From Candidatus Kapaibacterium sp. (GTDB taxonomy: Bacteria; Bacteroidota; Ignavibacteria; Kapaibacteriales; NICIL-2), in contig BPHJ01000001.1 in the NCBI GenBank assembly GCA_026003475.1, positions 1,115,189 to 1,179,188 on the forward strand: 64,000 nucleotides of DNA, read 5' to 3'. The position numbers and the translations under genes are program-made. Numbering within the stretch: the first letter of the stretch is position 1; every line of letters starts with the position of its first letter. Of the stretch, positions 43,546-53,628 are shown piece by piece. Under the pieces are notes generated by a model that was not told the DNA's origin, made no database searches, and was given only the letters and a program-made list of their open reading frames with translations.

Positions 43546-46500
43546 ATTCATCACTACCATCGCTGCACGTGCAAGTGCCCTCCTCATCATCGTAGCCGGA
43601 ATTCTGCCAGCTCAGCAGCACGTCACGACACCCTCGGCTTGGGAAACCTCAGCGTTGCACCATACGCGGGAGATAACCGACCATGCAGACCACGTTCACC
43701 AATTGCTCCGTGCTACGCTTCTGGAGCAGACTCGCCAGCAGCTACGCGCCACCTACCAGCTCGGCGAACTTGTTCCCGGCTCGATTGCATCCTTGCTGGA
43801 AGCTGTCCCCCAATTGCACGCTGCGCATCTGGACATTGCCCATGGCCGCTACGACATAGCCCATGCACGCCTTGCAGACTATATCGCCCATCGTCCACTG
43901 CTCCCTTACCGTGCTCAGGCGTATTACCTGCGTGGCGTGGCATACTTTGAGCAGGAACGGTACCTGTCGTCGGCACAGTCGTTCGACACCGCAGCCACGC
44001 TGGCCCGTAGCCAAACCGATTCAGTCACAAGTCGCCAACTCCGACTGCGTGCTACCTACTGGAAAGCTGTCGCCTACGTGCATCACTCGTCGTACGAGCT
44101 TGCTGCATCAACGTTCCGTGACTTGATCGCCGATAGCTCCAGCATTGACGATGCCTACTTGGGATTAGGAACAATCGCGGAATTGATCGGGGACTATAGC
44201 CAAGCGCTCCGTTACTATGATAGCGTCCTGGTCTGGTCTCCCAGTGGAAAGCATGCTGCAATCGCGCATGTTCGCGCTGCTCAGCAACTCATCGTGCTGC
44301 GGAAGCCTGCACATGCACTGCGCCGACTTGCTGCTGCGCGCGAGCTGTTTGCTGCTACCGCTGATTCAACCCAAACGCCAACGCGAGCACTCATTGAACT
44401 CCTCAGCGCCGAAGCACTCAACCAGCTCGGACAGTTTTCCGCTGCTGCCGAGCAGTATCGGGCTCTGCTCACACAACCCTCGCTGACGACAGGCCTGTTG
44501 CGGTGGCAAGCCATACTTGGGCTTGGCTGGGCAGAACTCAACCAAGCACATTTCAGTGCCGCCATTGCTGCATACCAAACAGTCATTGACTCAGTCGGGG
44601 ATGCGCTCTCACCACACCGTGCTCAAGCGCTTCTGTTCCGCGCGATCGCTACCAAACGCAGCGGCGATATTCTTGCTGCCATCGAGTCGCTCGACGCGTT
44701 GATTGCCGAGGAATCATTCCCGCTCCGCGCGCAAGCATTGCTGGAACGCGGACAAATCGAATACGAACGTGCCCAGTACGCTACCGCTGCATCGCTGTTC
44801 GAACGCGCCTACCGGGCGGCAGCCGATCCTGCAACCATGCTTCGAGCACTTGTCCTTCAGGCTGGATCGCAACTGGCGCAACACCAGTGGGCAGCAACAA
44901 TCCGCACCTGTACCGACGTGCTCACCTATGCCCATCGCATCAGTCCGACAACCGTCCCGAACATCAACCGCCTAAGTGCCGAGGCATTACTGCTCCGTGG
45001 CATCGCGTATGGCAATGAAGCGCGCTATGCCGAATCTATTGCCGATTTGGGAAAGTTTATCGAACAGCAACCACAGCATCCCCGTCGGGACGAAGCACTG
45101 CTTTGGCTTGCTGAAAGCTACGAACGTGCGAACATGGTTGACAATGCTGTTGCAGCGCTGGAACAGTTGCTCAACCAGTATCCGAACTCCCCTCGTCGGG
45201 AGGATGCACTCTACAATCAGGGGTGGGCGCTGTTCCGACTCCGCCGCTTCGACCAAGCGACAACAATCTTCGATCGCTTGCTCAGCGAATTCCCGCGTTC
45301 TCGCTTTGCCCTGGATGTAACGCTTCGCAAAGCGGACATGTTCTACCTGACCAAAAAGTACGCCGATGCTGCCCGACTCTATCGCCAGGTCCTCAAGACG
45401 ACTCCCACCAGCGACGACGGTGAATATGCGCACTACCAAATTGGTCAATCGCTTTACCGGCTCGGCGACTACAACAACGCAGCCGAGCAATTCCGTCTCT
45501 TCGTGCGCAATTTTCCCGAATCAGCCATCGCTGATGATGCTCTCTACAACATCGCCTGGATTCGGATGCTCCAGGGACGCTGGAATGATGCAATCACGAT
45601 GTTCGAAACGTTGCTCAAAAGCTATCGCAATAGCGAGCTTGCACCACAGGCACGCTTCTACATTGCTCAGTGTACCTACAACAGCGGCCAATACGTCCGC
45701 GCCATAGACCTGTACCGGCAGTTTCTTGCCGACTATCCTTCGAGCGGCTTGGCAGGTCAAGCAATTGAAGCGATTCAAGATGCCTACATCAGCTTAGGAC
45801 AAGATTCGCTCGCTGTCGAAGTTGCCCGGGAATTCATCGAACACAACCCCGCATCGGAACAAAGTGCCCAAGTCATGCTCCGGACGACTGACATCTTCGT
45901 TCGCAACCGGGACTTTGCGGCTGCCGTACGCGAGTATGAGCGTTTCCTCGAGCAGTATCCCGACAGCCGCCATACGCCGGAAGCACTCTACGGCTTGCTC
46001 AAGAGTCTTCTTGCGCTCGGTAAACACGACCAAGCACGCGCCGTGCTGGAGCGGCTCGAGCGGAAATATCCCGCAAGCGAGTTCACCGAACTTGCGACCA
46101 TTGATCTTGCTGTTCTGCTGGCACAACAAGCCTATACCCAGCAAGCAGACTCGCTCTTTGCCGCAATTATGCAGCGCTACCCATCAACGCAAAGCTTTGC
46201 TCGTGCTGCTTTCGAGCGTGCACGTATTGCGCTCAGTCGTGGCGACACAGGTGCAGCACTTGCGCTCTGGCGCACAGCGACCACCGGCACTGGGGAGTAT
46301 GCTTTTCAGTCGTTCTATCGCCTAGGAATGTGGTATCGCCAACGCAATGCTGCCGATAGTGCCCGTGCGATGTTCCGTCCCTTGGTCACCTATGCGGACA
46401 ATGCCCCACTGGCAGCAGAAGCCGCCTACCGGATTGCCGAACTTTGGCAGCGAGAGGGTAACTGCACCGCCGCACAGGATACCTTTGCAATTGTGCTCGA

Positions 46501-46684
46501 TCGCTACGAGGGCGTTGAAGATTGGTACACCCTCTCTCTGCTCGGTCTTGCCGAGTGTGCCGAATCCTTGGGCAACATCACCAAAGCACGCGAACTTTAC
46601 CAAACGCTCATGATACTGCGGCCTGACGATGATTTTGGCCGCACTGCTGCAGCTCGACGACGACGATTGGAGAAAATGCGATGA
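43532..46684 (+). CDS. large periplasmic TPR protein
   Basis: 1050 residues. Signal peptide about residues 1-29, ending LPAQQ. The rest is tandem TPR repeats. The middle and C-terminal ones are of the CpoB/YbgF/BamD kind, with phrases such as YNQGWALFRLRRFDQATTIFDRLLSEFP (opening part), YQIGQSLYRLGDYNNAAEQF and YIAQCTYNSGQYVRAIDLYRQFL. These typically bind envelope complexes such as TolA/Pal or Bam. Overlaps the ftsW stop by 14 bp and the barrel gene by 4 bp (ATGA). Family function in this lineage is unknown. Confidence 0.8.
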   Translation: MHLRRFITTIAARASALLIIVAGILPAQQHVTTPSAWETSALHHTREITDHADHVHQLLRATLLEQTRQQLRATYQLGELVPGSIASLLEAVPQLHAAHLDIAHGRYDIAHARLADYIAHRPLLPYRAQAYYLRGVAYFEQERYLSSAQSFDTAATLARSQTDSVTSRQLRLRATYWKAVAYVHHSSYELAASTFRDLIADSSSIDDAYLGLGTIAELIGDYSQALRYYDSVLVWSPSGKHAAIAHVRAAQQLIVLRKPAHALRRLAAARELFAATADSTQTPTRALIELLSAEALNQLGQFSAAAEQYRALLTQPSLTTGLLRWQAILGLGWAELNQAHFSAAIAAYQTVIDSVGDALSPHRAQALLFRAIATKRSGDILAAIESLDALIAEESFPLRAQALLERGQIEYERAQYATAASLFERAYRAAADPATMLRALVLQAGSQLAQHQWAATIRTCTDVLTYAHRISPTTVPNINRLSAEALLLRGIAYGNEARYAESIADLGKFIEQQPQHPRRDEALLWLAESYERANMVDNAVAALEQLLNQYPNSPRREDALYNQGWALFRLRRFDQATTIFDRLLSEFPRSRFALDVTLRKADMFYLTKKYADAARLYRQVLKTTPTSDDGEYAHYQIGQSLYRLGDYNNAAEQFRLFVRNFPESAIADDALYNIAWIRMLQGRWNDAITMFETLLKSYRNSELAPQARFYIAQCTYNSGQYVRAIDLYRQFLADYPSSGLAGQAIEAIQDAYISLGQDSLAVEVAREFIEHNPASEQSAQVMLRTTDIFVRNRDFAAAVREYERFLEQYPDSRHTPEALYGLLKSLLALGKHDQARAVLERLERKYPASEFTELATIDLAVLLAQQAYTQQADSLFAAIMQRYPSTQSFARAAFERARIALSRGDTGAALALWRTATTGTGEYAFQSFYRLGMWYRQRNAADSARAMFRPLVTYADNAPLAAEAAYRIAELWQREGNCTAAQDTFAIVLDRYEGVEDWYTLSLLGLAECAESLGNITKARELYQTLMILRPDDDFGRTAAARRRRLEKMR

Positions 46685-48270
46685 AACCTGCTGTGCTCCT
46701 TTTCGCTCTTGTGCCTACGCTGCTGCTTGCGCAACAAGGCACGCAGCCGCAACCAGGCGAACCAATTGACTTCATGACCATTGTCATTGAGGGGAAGGAA
46801 ACGCTCAACTTGCCGAAGAGTCTCCTCAAAGTTGCACCGCAGTTACCAGCTCCGTACGACAGTGTCGCGCTCGATAGCATCAACCCGCTGGAAAAGGTGC
46901 CACTGTTTCGGAGCTCACCACCGGAACAACCCCGACACATTGTGCTGCAATCAAACGACAAACTAACGCTGGAGGCAAGCGCAGGACTGTATGGTTTTGC
47001 AACCATTGCTGGACACCTGCAAACGCCTGTTGCACACTACACGCTCGACCTGGATGCCCTGCTCGATCGGGGTGGCGACTACGTTCCCAATGCAGACTAC
47101 CTTCGCACGCGATTGCATGCAATCACGCGTACCGCGTATCAAACTTCTGCTGATCAGCCATACACGGTCAACAGCGGCGAATTCTTGTTCGACCACCATC
47201 GTTACCAACTCTTCGCACAAGCGACGGCACCGCAACGATCGCTGCGCAGGCTCTCCCTTGCAATCGCTCAACAGGGCACACTGGGGGAGCGCAGTTTCAA
47301 CGCAACGCTTGGCATCCGTAATACACACCTGACTCACACCGATTCGATAAGCACCGACGAAAGTGAGCTGGGCGGAACAGTGCGCGTTGATGCCCTCCAC
47401 CTTGATGAGCAACGTATCGAAGCAATGGCGGACCTTAGCTATCGTAACTACCGCGGTACAGCGCTCCATTTCCACACCATCGGCCTGATCGGACACCGCG
47501 ACGATAGCACGCTAGCTCTCCGTGCAACCTTGGCAGCACAGATCGCGACCACCTCGTGGCGCTCGACCGAATTTTCACCGCGCGTCGAAATCGGTGCAAC
47601 CTGGAGAACCTTCGAATCACTCTGGCTTGATGCCTCGCTCAGCACTGGCATGGAAGTGGTCCGGTTCGCCGAACTTTCGGCCGAGTCCCTGTACATTACC
47701 GACACTGCTGCAATCGGTGTTCGTCGAGCATCGTACCGAGTCGGCATTACGGCTACTTACGCTCCAACGGACGCATTCATGGTCGAGCTATCGGCAGCCA
47801 TGGCATCGTTCGCTGATGCTCCTTTTCTCGAAACGCTACCGGATGCAACAATGGCACCGTTCTACGCTGCTCAACTGGTTCGATCGGCGGATTTGCGTTT
47901 TCAATACATCCCAGCTTCGAGCAACCATATTGCCGCCACCGTCCATCTTCGGGATGCTCAGTTCAGCGATGGGTCGCGCGTTCCATACCAACCAATTCTT
48001 CGAGCAACGGTCGAGTACGGACGCGCCATTAGTGATCGGCTCATTGGGAGCGTGCAATGCGGGTATGTTTCTACTCGGTTGCCCGCGCGGAGCAGTACAA
48101 GTTCTCTCGGTGGCTTTTTCCTCCTCGGCGCCCACGTCGAGTATCAACTCAGTCCCATGATCGCAATCACGGCAACGTTCGATAATCTTCTCGGGAGCAT
48201 CTATGAACGATGGCTTGGGTATCGCGAACGTGGTAGTTTTGTCGGGATTGGTGCCATAGTCCGCCTATAG
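46681..48270 (+). CDS. outer-membrane beta-barrel protein
   Basis: 529 residues. Signal peptide ends LLLAQQ. A short periplasmic N-terminal segment (residues 18-110) precedes many amphipathic strands with alternating polar and hydrophobic residues, such as ASAGLYGFATIAGHL, FNATLGIRNTHLTHTD and VEYGRAISDRLIGSVQCGYVS. It resembles a TonB-receptor-like barrel but shows no plug domain. The C-terminus SFVGIGAIVRL is strand-like. Coupled to the TPR gene and followed after 12 bp by the SPOR gene. Substrate unknown. Confidence 0.7.
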   Translation: MKPAVLLFALVPTLLLAQQGTQPQPGEPIDFMTIVIEGKETLNLPKSLLKVAPQLPAPYDSVALDSINPLEKVPLFRSSPPEQPRHIVLQSNDKLTLEASAGLYGFATIAGHLQTPVAHYTLDLDALLDRGGDYVPNADYLRTRLHAITRTAYQTSADQPYTVNSGEFLFDHHRYQLFAQATAPQRSLRRLSLAIAQQGTLGERSFNATLGIRNTHLTHTDSISTDESELGGTVRVDALHLDEQRIEAMADLSYRNYRGTALHFHTIGLIGHRDDSTLALRATLAAQIATTSWRSTEFSPRVEIGATWRTFESLWLDASLSTGMEVVRFAELSAESLYITDTAAIGVRRASYRVGITATYAPTDAFMVELSAAMASFADAPFLETLPDATMAPFYAAQLVRSADLRFQYIPASSNHIAATVHLRDAQFSDGSRVPYQPILRATVEYGRAISDRLIGSVQCGYVSTRLPARSSTSSLGGFFLLGAHVEYQLSPMIAITATFDNLLGSIYERWLGYRERGSFVGIGAIVRL

Positions 48271-48282
48271 CCGACTGCAACC

Positions 48283-49332
48283 ATGGACGAGCGCACACAA
48301 GAACATTTGCTCACGCTGGCTGCCGAGTATGGAATCCCCGGCACTGATTCGACGCACTTTGCGCTCGACACTCTCGATCGGTATCCCGGCCCACTCCCAT
48401 TCGATCTGGCACCTGTATCGAATAACCCAGCTGACGCTTCCACTCATCTCGATCCAGACCTTGTTGCAGCAATCGTCAGCGATCTGGAGCGAGCACGTAC
48501 TGCACCTTCCGCAGATGATTCCTTAGAGCGTTTGGCGCAGCAGCTCGATTCGCTCAGCATTCCACCGCCATCTGCGAGCACACCACTTACACCAGAAGAA
48601 CCTGGCAGTGCAATTCCTCCGTCGAGCGATGAACCAATCGAGCCGGAACCAGAGCATGCTGAAGCATCATCCGATAGCGAACCAGAGCCGCCGCCAGTGC
48701 GTCGCCGCTCGGTTGGACGTCTGGTGGTATTGATCGTGCTTTGCCTGCTTGTGGTCACTGGTGCGGTGCTGTTTTTCATGTCCCGATCGTCTCATCACTC
48801 ACCGGCAACATTCCGGGCTGATACAACAACAGCAGGAATTCAGCCAACACCCGAGCCAGCAGCACAAACGACGCCCCCACCAGCATCGCTGGATACGCTC
48901 TCTGGCCCCGAACAAATTGTAGCCGTTGAGCATGAGTCCACAACCGTTCGTGAACGCTCAGTACCAGCGACACCGTCCGACACGACCGCGCGTCTTGAGC
49001 GACCGAGTCGCCGAGCAGCAGCGGCACGCTCGCGTGAACCTCGTGAACCTGATGTGACTATTGTATCGCCCCCATCTCTCCCGCCGCCCCCTTCCACGGG
49101 CACATTTACCATCCAAGTATGTTCTTCGCCATCGTATGCGGAGGCAATGCGCTGGAAGACTTTCATTGAGGAACGGGGCAACCATACGGCTACCATCGTA
49201 CGCTATCGCATGCGTGAACAGACGTACTACCGCGTACGCGTAGGCACCTTTCACACTGCTGACCAAGCACGCGAAGCTGCTATGGAGCTTGGGCTCAACC
49301 CGGCTGCAGTCTGGATCGTCCGGATTGAATAG
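48283..49332 (+). CDS. single-pass membrane protein with C-terminal SPOR domain
   Basis: 349 residues. The cytoplasmic N-terminal region (1-145) is low-complexity, rich in Ser, Glu and Pro. One transmembrane helix lies at about 147-166 (RLVVLIVLCLLVVTGAV). A disordered Thr/Pro/Ser linker follows, then a SPOR domain in the last 75 residues (TFTIQVCSSPSYAEAMRWKT start, YRVRVGTF core). SPOR domains bind denuded peptidoglycan at the division septum. Location in the ftsW cluster fits a septal role; direct evidence is lacking. Confidence 0.85.
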   Translation: MDERTQEHLLTLAAEYGIPGTDSTHFALDTLDRYPGPLPFDLAPVSNNPADASTHLDPDLVAAIVSDLERARTAPSADDSLERLAQQLDSLSIPPPSASTPLTPEEPGSAIPPSSDEPIEPEPEHAEASSDSEPEPPPVRRRSVGRLVVLIVLCLLVVTGAVLFFMSRSSHHSPATFRADTTTAGIQPTPEPAAQTTPPPASLDTLSGPEQIVAVEHESTTVRERSVPATPSDTTARLERPSRRAAAARSREPREPDVTIVSPPSLPPPPSTGTFTIQVCSSPSYAEAMRWKTFIEERGNHTATIVRYRMREQTYYRVRVGTFHTADQAREAAMELGLNPAAVWIVRIE

Positions 49333-49370
49333 GCGCAATATTTTTTCTGCAGGAGCGTACTCAAGTGCCG

Positions 49371-50171
49371 ATGAAACGGTCATACCACCCACCATCTGGA
49401 TTCGAACTGCGGCTGCGTATTCCGTGGGATTCGAATACTGCCAAAGGCTTTGCTGCTGCACTGCTTCTCTTGGTACTCTTGGCGTTGCTAGTGGATATGC
49501 TCCCTGCGCCGTCACCCCAGCCGTCGACGCTTCCCTACGACGTACTCGCAACCATCACACTTGGTCCTGGCGACGGTAGCGGGCAGAGTAAAGGCAATCT
49601 CACACTCGAAGGCGCCCGACTCCGCGCACCCCGCGTCGCACAGCCCCTTGCGGATGCAGAGCGGGCATCCGTCCGGTCACACATGCCCCGCACGACCAAA
49701 CAACGATCGAACACCGAGGGCGGCAAGTTCGTCCCCGTCACCAGTGATCGTCGTCGCGAGCGCTCCACGCCACGCGATACTGCATCTGCTCGGGACCATT
49801 CGACTGGTTCTGCGACACAAACCAGCGGCGATCGCGATGGCACAATAAGTGGTAGCGGACGCGGCACTAAAGGCAGTGGCAGTGGTGCTGGTCTTGGCTA
49901 TGGCGATATCGAATGGGGTGGTGGTGGAAGCGCCATTGTCGTTCGGAAGGTAATCCCAAGTGCTCCCGATGGTCTTTTGCGCTCTACCATTGTCAAGCTG
50001 CGATTTGTTGTCTCACCCGACGGCGATGTCATAGACGTCCGCCCACTGGTTCGAGGCGTTCCCGAAGCTGAAAGTGCAGCCATCCGCGCATTGCGGCAAT
50101 GGCGTTTCCGACCACTCAGGACGGACAGTCCTGTGGTGGGCATCATTACCTTCCGCTTCGACGTCAACTGA
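49371..50171 (+). CDS. TonB-type energy transducer
   Basis: 266 residues with an N-terminal membrane anchor (about 25-43), a Gly/Ser/Arg-rich extended region and a C-terminal TonB fold: VRKVIPSAPDGLLRSTIVKLRF (start part), VSPDGDVIDVRPLVRGVPE and ALRQWRFRPLR. TonB couples the ExbBD proton-driven motor to outer-membrane receptors. No exbB or exbD is adjacent. The frame opens at a GTG (49365), but the ATG at 49371 is preferred. The stop overlaps the flippase ATG by one base (TGATG). Confidence 0.85.
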   Translation: MKRSYHPPSGFELRLRIPWDSNTAKGFAAALLLLVLLALLVDMLPAPSPQPSTLPYDVLATITLGPGDGSGQSKGNLTLEGARLRAPRVAQPLADAERASVRSHMPRTTKQRSNTEGGKFVPVTSDRRRERSTPRDTASARDHSTGSATQTSGDRDGTISGSGRGTKGSGSGAGLGYGDIEWGGGGSAIVVRKVIPSAPDGLLRSTIVKLRFVVSPDGDVIDVRPLVRGVPEAESAAIRALRQWRFRPLRTDSPVVGIITFRFDVN

Positions 50172-51628
50172 TGGGAGCCCATCCTTCGCGCGTCCGTCAG
50201 TACGCCTCCATGAGCATGACGCTCCTGCTCGGGCAGCTCATTTACTACGCCGTGTACTTCTGGGGCATACGCATCATATTGAGCACACTGCCGAAGGAAG
50301 AAAACGGGATCGTAACACTAGTCCAGCAGTGGTCAATGACAGTGTTCTCGATCCTACTCATGACCGGATACAACACTTTCCTTGTCCACCAACTTCGCAC
50401 CGAACACACCCAGCGTCAACTCTATTCGACGGTCGTCTGGTTGCGTGCAGGACTTGGTATTCTTGGTGCATTGGGTCTTTCAGTCGCCTTGACCGTCCTT
50501 GCTGGGATTCATCCAGCAGTAACATTGATCGGTGCGACGGCAGTACTGCTCTTGGCAAGCAGCAATACCCTCCGCACGACGCTGGAACTGCATCTCCAAG
50601 CACAAATGCGCTTTGCAACAATTGTGCTGCTCAGTATCCTCGATAGCATCCTGATTGTGCTGTTGCTATGGTGGAATCAGTCCTGCTTGAACGCATTGAC
50701 AATTTTCGCCATTCAAGCCCTCGGTACATTGCCCAGCTTTATCACACTCCTTGTGATTGCATGGCGGCAGAATGCGCTCAAGCTCTCCTTCGATCGAAGT
50801 GCGCTGGACATCCTCTTCCGCCATGCAACACCATTGAGCTTAGTGACCGTTTTCATCTACACGCACACTATTGTTGACATTACGCTCTTGGCGTTTCTCA
50901 GCGGCAAAGCATCGGTTGGGATACTTGGTGCCACAAACTATGCAACCGTTCCACTCTCGGTCCTGCAGGGGGTGCTCTGGACACCATTGATTCCACTGCT
51001 AAGTCAAGCAATCGGTGAGAATCTGCATGCTGCACGCCCACTGTTGGTGCGTGCCGTTCGCCTGGTGCCTTTCTTGATCGGATTCGTCGGAAGCATCCTT
51101 GCTGCTGCTGCTCCGCTGGTCATTACCTTGCTCACACGGGGAACCTATCGCGACCACACGGTCGAATTTCTGCTGCAACTCTGGGTGTTTGGATTTGCGG
51201 CAATTCTGTTTGCCGTCCAGCACTATGGAATCCTGTTGTCCCAGTACCGCATCGCACTTGCTGCAACGAGCGGTTTAGTCATTGGATCGTTCCTGTTCGA
51301 TTGGTGGCTTATTGGAGCATGGGCAACGGTGGGATTGTTGCTGGCGAAACTGCTGTCGCATATCCTGGCATGCATAATTGCGGCGGTGATGTTCGTTCGC
51401 AGTGAATTTCCCGAGATTGGTCGAGAAATCGGGCGGCTTCTTCTGTGGATGAGTGCGGGGGGCGCTGTCGTTGGCGGTGCCTATGGTTTGCTTCCGACCG
51501 CGATGTTGGGACGCGGCTTCGCGATTAGCGTGGGTATCCTCGGGATGGCAGTAGCAATTAGGGTTGTCGATTGGGACGATCGAGCGCTTGTGCTGCGAAT
51601 ACTGCGCCGTCAGGCTTCGTCGCCGTAG
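50171..51628 (+). CDS. polysaccharide flippase-like membrane protein (Wzx/MATE type)
   Basis: 485 residues with about 14 hydrophobic helices. The N-terminus resembles O-antigen flippases ([21 protein letters not shown]), with later blocks [19 protein letters not shown] and [18 protein letters not shown]. The order of helices fits the MOP superfamily polysaccharide transporter class. It may move lipid-linked sugars across the inner membrane; the substrate is not predictable, and a peptidoglycan-type flippase role is possible from its neighbours. The ATG at 50171 follows the tonB-like stop. The 3' end overlaps convergent lptB by 19 bp. Confidence 0.78.
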   Translation: MGAHPSRVRQYASMSMTLLLGQLIYYAVYFWGIRIILSTLPKEENGIVTLVQQWSMTVFSILLMTGYNTFLVHQLRTEHTQRQLYSTVVWLRAGLGILGALGLSVALTVLAGIHPAVTLIGATAVLLLASSNTLRTTLELHLQAQMRFATIVLLSILDSILIVLLLWWNQSCLNALTIFAIQALGTLPSFITLLVIAWRQNALKLSFDRSALDILFRHATPLSLVTVFIYTHTIVDITLLAFLSGKASVGILGATNYATVPLSVLQGVLWTPLIPLLSQAIGENLHAARPLLVRAVRLVPFLIGFVGSILAAAAPLVITLLTRGTYRDHTVEFLLQLWVFGFAAILFAVQHYGILLSQYRIALAATSGLVIGSFLFDWWLIGAWATVGLLLAKLLSHILACIIAAVMFVRSEFPEIGREIGRLLLWMSAGGAVVGGAYGLLPTAMLGRGFAISVGILGMAVAIRVVDWDDRALVLRILRRQASSP

Positions 51629-52362
51629 CGCTCAAGCGAGAAGTGCTGTCCTAAGTAGAGCCGACGCACGTCGGGATTGGATGCGATTTCTTCTGGGGTC
51701 CCTGCGCAGAATACTCTCCCTTCGATGAGGATGTACGCACGGTCAGTGATGGAGAGGGTCTCGTGGACGTTGTGGTCGGTGATGAGGACGCCGATGTTCC
51801 GCTCTTTGAGTCGCTCAACCATGCCCATGATGTCCTCGACGGCAATAGGATCAATGCCAGCGAAGGGTTCATCGAGCAACACAAAGCGAGGATTCGCGGC
51901 AAGAGCGCGAGCAATTTCGGTGCGTCGCCGTTCACCACCGGAGAGCATATAACCCTTGCTTTTGCGGATATGTGCGATGCCGAATTCCTCCAAAAGCTGC
52001 TCGAGCCGCTGGTGTCGTTCCTGGCGGCTCAGCGGTTGGAGTTGCAGAACTGCAAGAATATTTTGCTCCACTGTCAGACGCCGGAAGATCGAGGCTTCCT
52101 GAGGCAGGTATGCAATGCCCATGCGAGCACGCTTGTACATTGGGGCATGGGTAATGTCTTGCCCATCGAGGAGGACGCGCCCTCCATCAGGACGCACCAT
52201 GCCAACGATCATGTAGAACGATGTCGTTTTTCCTGCGCCGTTGGGTCCGAGTAAGCCGACGCATTCCCCCTGTCGGACTGCATAACTTGCCCCGTGTACC
52301 ACTCTCCGTTTTTTGTACACCTTCACCAGATCGTGCGCCTCGAGGATACTGCGTGTTTCCAT
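51610..52362 (-). CDS. lptB: LPS export ABC transporter ATP-binding protein
   Basis: 250 residues. Walker A is [16 protein letters not shown], the Q-loop is [17 protein letters not shown], the signature [15 protein letters not shown] and Walker [18 protein letters not shown], with [10 protein letters not shown] as the H-loop. These are specific LptB features ([10 protein letters not shown] and DHNVRETL-like). LptB drives LPS extraction by LptFG. It follows the HtrA gene by 6 bp on the same strand. Its LptA-type partner lies at the other end of the window. Confidence 0.95.
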   Translation of the reverse strand: METRSILEAHDLVKVYKKRRVVHGASYAVRQGECVGLLGPNGAGKTTSFYMIVGMVRPDGGRVLLDGQDITHAPMYKRARMGIAYLPQEASIFRRLTVEQNILAVLQLQPLSRQERHQRLEQLLEEFGIAHIRKSKGYMLSGGERRRTEIARALAANPRFVLLDEPFAGIDPIAVEDIMGMVERLKERNIGVLITDHNVHETLSITDRAYILIEGRVFCAGTPEEIASNPDVRRLYLGQHFSLERYGDEA

Positions 52363-52368
52363 CGGCGA

Positions 52369-53574
52369 TTACCGGCGTCGCTCAAGCGTCAGCGTTTTCG
52401 TCAAGAGTTTCCCATCGCGCTCGATGACGACACGGAGCGACTGACCAACAACGCCATCATTGATTGCCACGTCGAGATCGTCCCGCGAATGAATCAGTGT
52501 GCCGTCAATCTCGACGAGAATATCGCCAGGTTCAATGCCAGCTTTCTCGGCTGGAGACCGGCGCTCCACCTGCGTAACGATGATCCCATCTTCACGATCG
52601 GTGCGGTAGGCGCGGCGGTAATCTTCGTTCAAAAAGTCCACAGTCAAGCCGGTGTAGAAATTCCGGTCAAGCGTTTTTCCGTCGCGGAGAAGATTGACAA
52701 TGCGCTTGACACGGTTGATAGGAATGGCAAAACCAATACCTATCGAGCCTGCTCCTTGGTAGGAAGTTGCAGTCGAAAAAATGATCGTGTTGACACCGAT
52801 GACATCCCCATCCGCATTGAGCAGTGGACCACCAGAATTTCCAGAACTGATCGCCGCGTCGGTCTGGATCATACCGCGATAAATACGCTTCCCGTTCGGG
52901 ACATACGATGCTGGCTCGACAAGGTTCACACCAACATTGCTCACAACGCCCACCGTAAGCGTTGGTTTTGCATTCCGGTCGAAAAGACCAAACGGATTCC
53001 CAAATGCAATCGCCCATTCGCCCACCATGACATCATCGGAATTACCCAGGCGAAGGTAAGGTAAATTCTTTCCCTCGATTTTGAGTAACGCCACGTCAGT
53101 GACTGGATCGCTGCCGATAATCTCGGCGTTGTACTTTTTGCCTCCAGCGGTAGTAACAACAATCTTGGTTGCTCGACCAGCAACGTGATCGTTGGTGATA
53201 ATGTAACCATCGGGTGAAATCAAGAAGCCCGAACCCAAGGACCGAATCTGCTGCCGCTGGCGAAACTGGGGGAAACCGCGGAAGAAGTAGCGGAAGAACG
53301 GATCATCCATGAACATGTCTCCGAACGGGTTTGCCACGACTTCGCGCTCTTCGATGACGTTGATACCCACGATTGCCGGCGAGCATCGTTTGGCAACCTC
53401 GGTGATGACCGTCTGCCGCGATCCTGTGATAGCGGTGTTTGCAGCCGCGGTCGTACTTTTCGATTGTGTTTCTTCGTAGATCGGACGCTCACTCGACCGA
53501 TGCGCATTGCAACTGCTGATGATCGCAAATGCAAGGCTAATTGCGAGTGCAGCAGTGAGAGCAATTTTTCGCAT
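52369..53574 (-). CDS. HtrA/Deg-type periplasmic serine protease, predicted lipoprotein
   Basis: 401 residues. The export signal ends in AIISSC, matching a lipobox. The trypsin-like domain has the triad His (TNDHV), Asp (PVTDVALLK) and Ser (SSGNSGGPLL). One PDZ domain follows (IIVTQVERRSPAEKAGIEPG, DILVEIDG). One PDZ is DegS/HtrA-type rather than DegP, which has two. It probably removes misfolded envelope proteins or senses stress. The ATG at 53574 is preferred over an in-frame GTG at 53604. It precedes lptB. Confidence 0.93.
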   Translation of the reverse strand: MRKIALTAALAISLAFAIISSCNAHRSSERPIYEETQSKSTTAAANTAITGSRQTVITEVAKRCSPAIVGINVIEEREVVANPFGDMFMDDPFFRYFFRGFPQFRQRQQIRSLGSGFLISPDGYIITNDHVAGRATKIVVTTAGGKKYNAEIIGSDPVTDVALLKIEGKNLPYLRLGNSDDVMVGEWAIAFGNPFGLFDRNAKPTLTVGVVSNVGVNLVEPASYVPNGKRIYRGMIQTDAAISSGNSGGPLLNADGDVIGVNTIIFSTATSYQGAGSIGIGFAIPINRVKRIVNLLRDGKTLDRNFYTGLTVDFLNEDYRRAYRTDREDGIIVTQVERRSPAEKAGIEPGDILVEIDGTLIHSRDDLDVAINDGVVGQSLRVVIERDGKLLTKTLTLERRR

Positions 53575-53628
53575 ACAGGAACTCCGTGTACCAGTGGCAC
53601 TCAAACGAACGGGCTTGCAAGTTTATTG

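Noticed and set aside
48600-49060. Repeat or CRISPR-like sequence in the SPOR gene
   Set aside because: The repetition is only low-complexity Ser/Pro/Glu codons in the disordered linker; there are no equal spacers.
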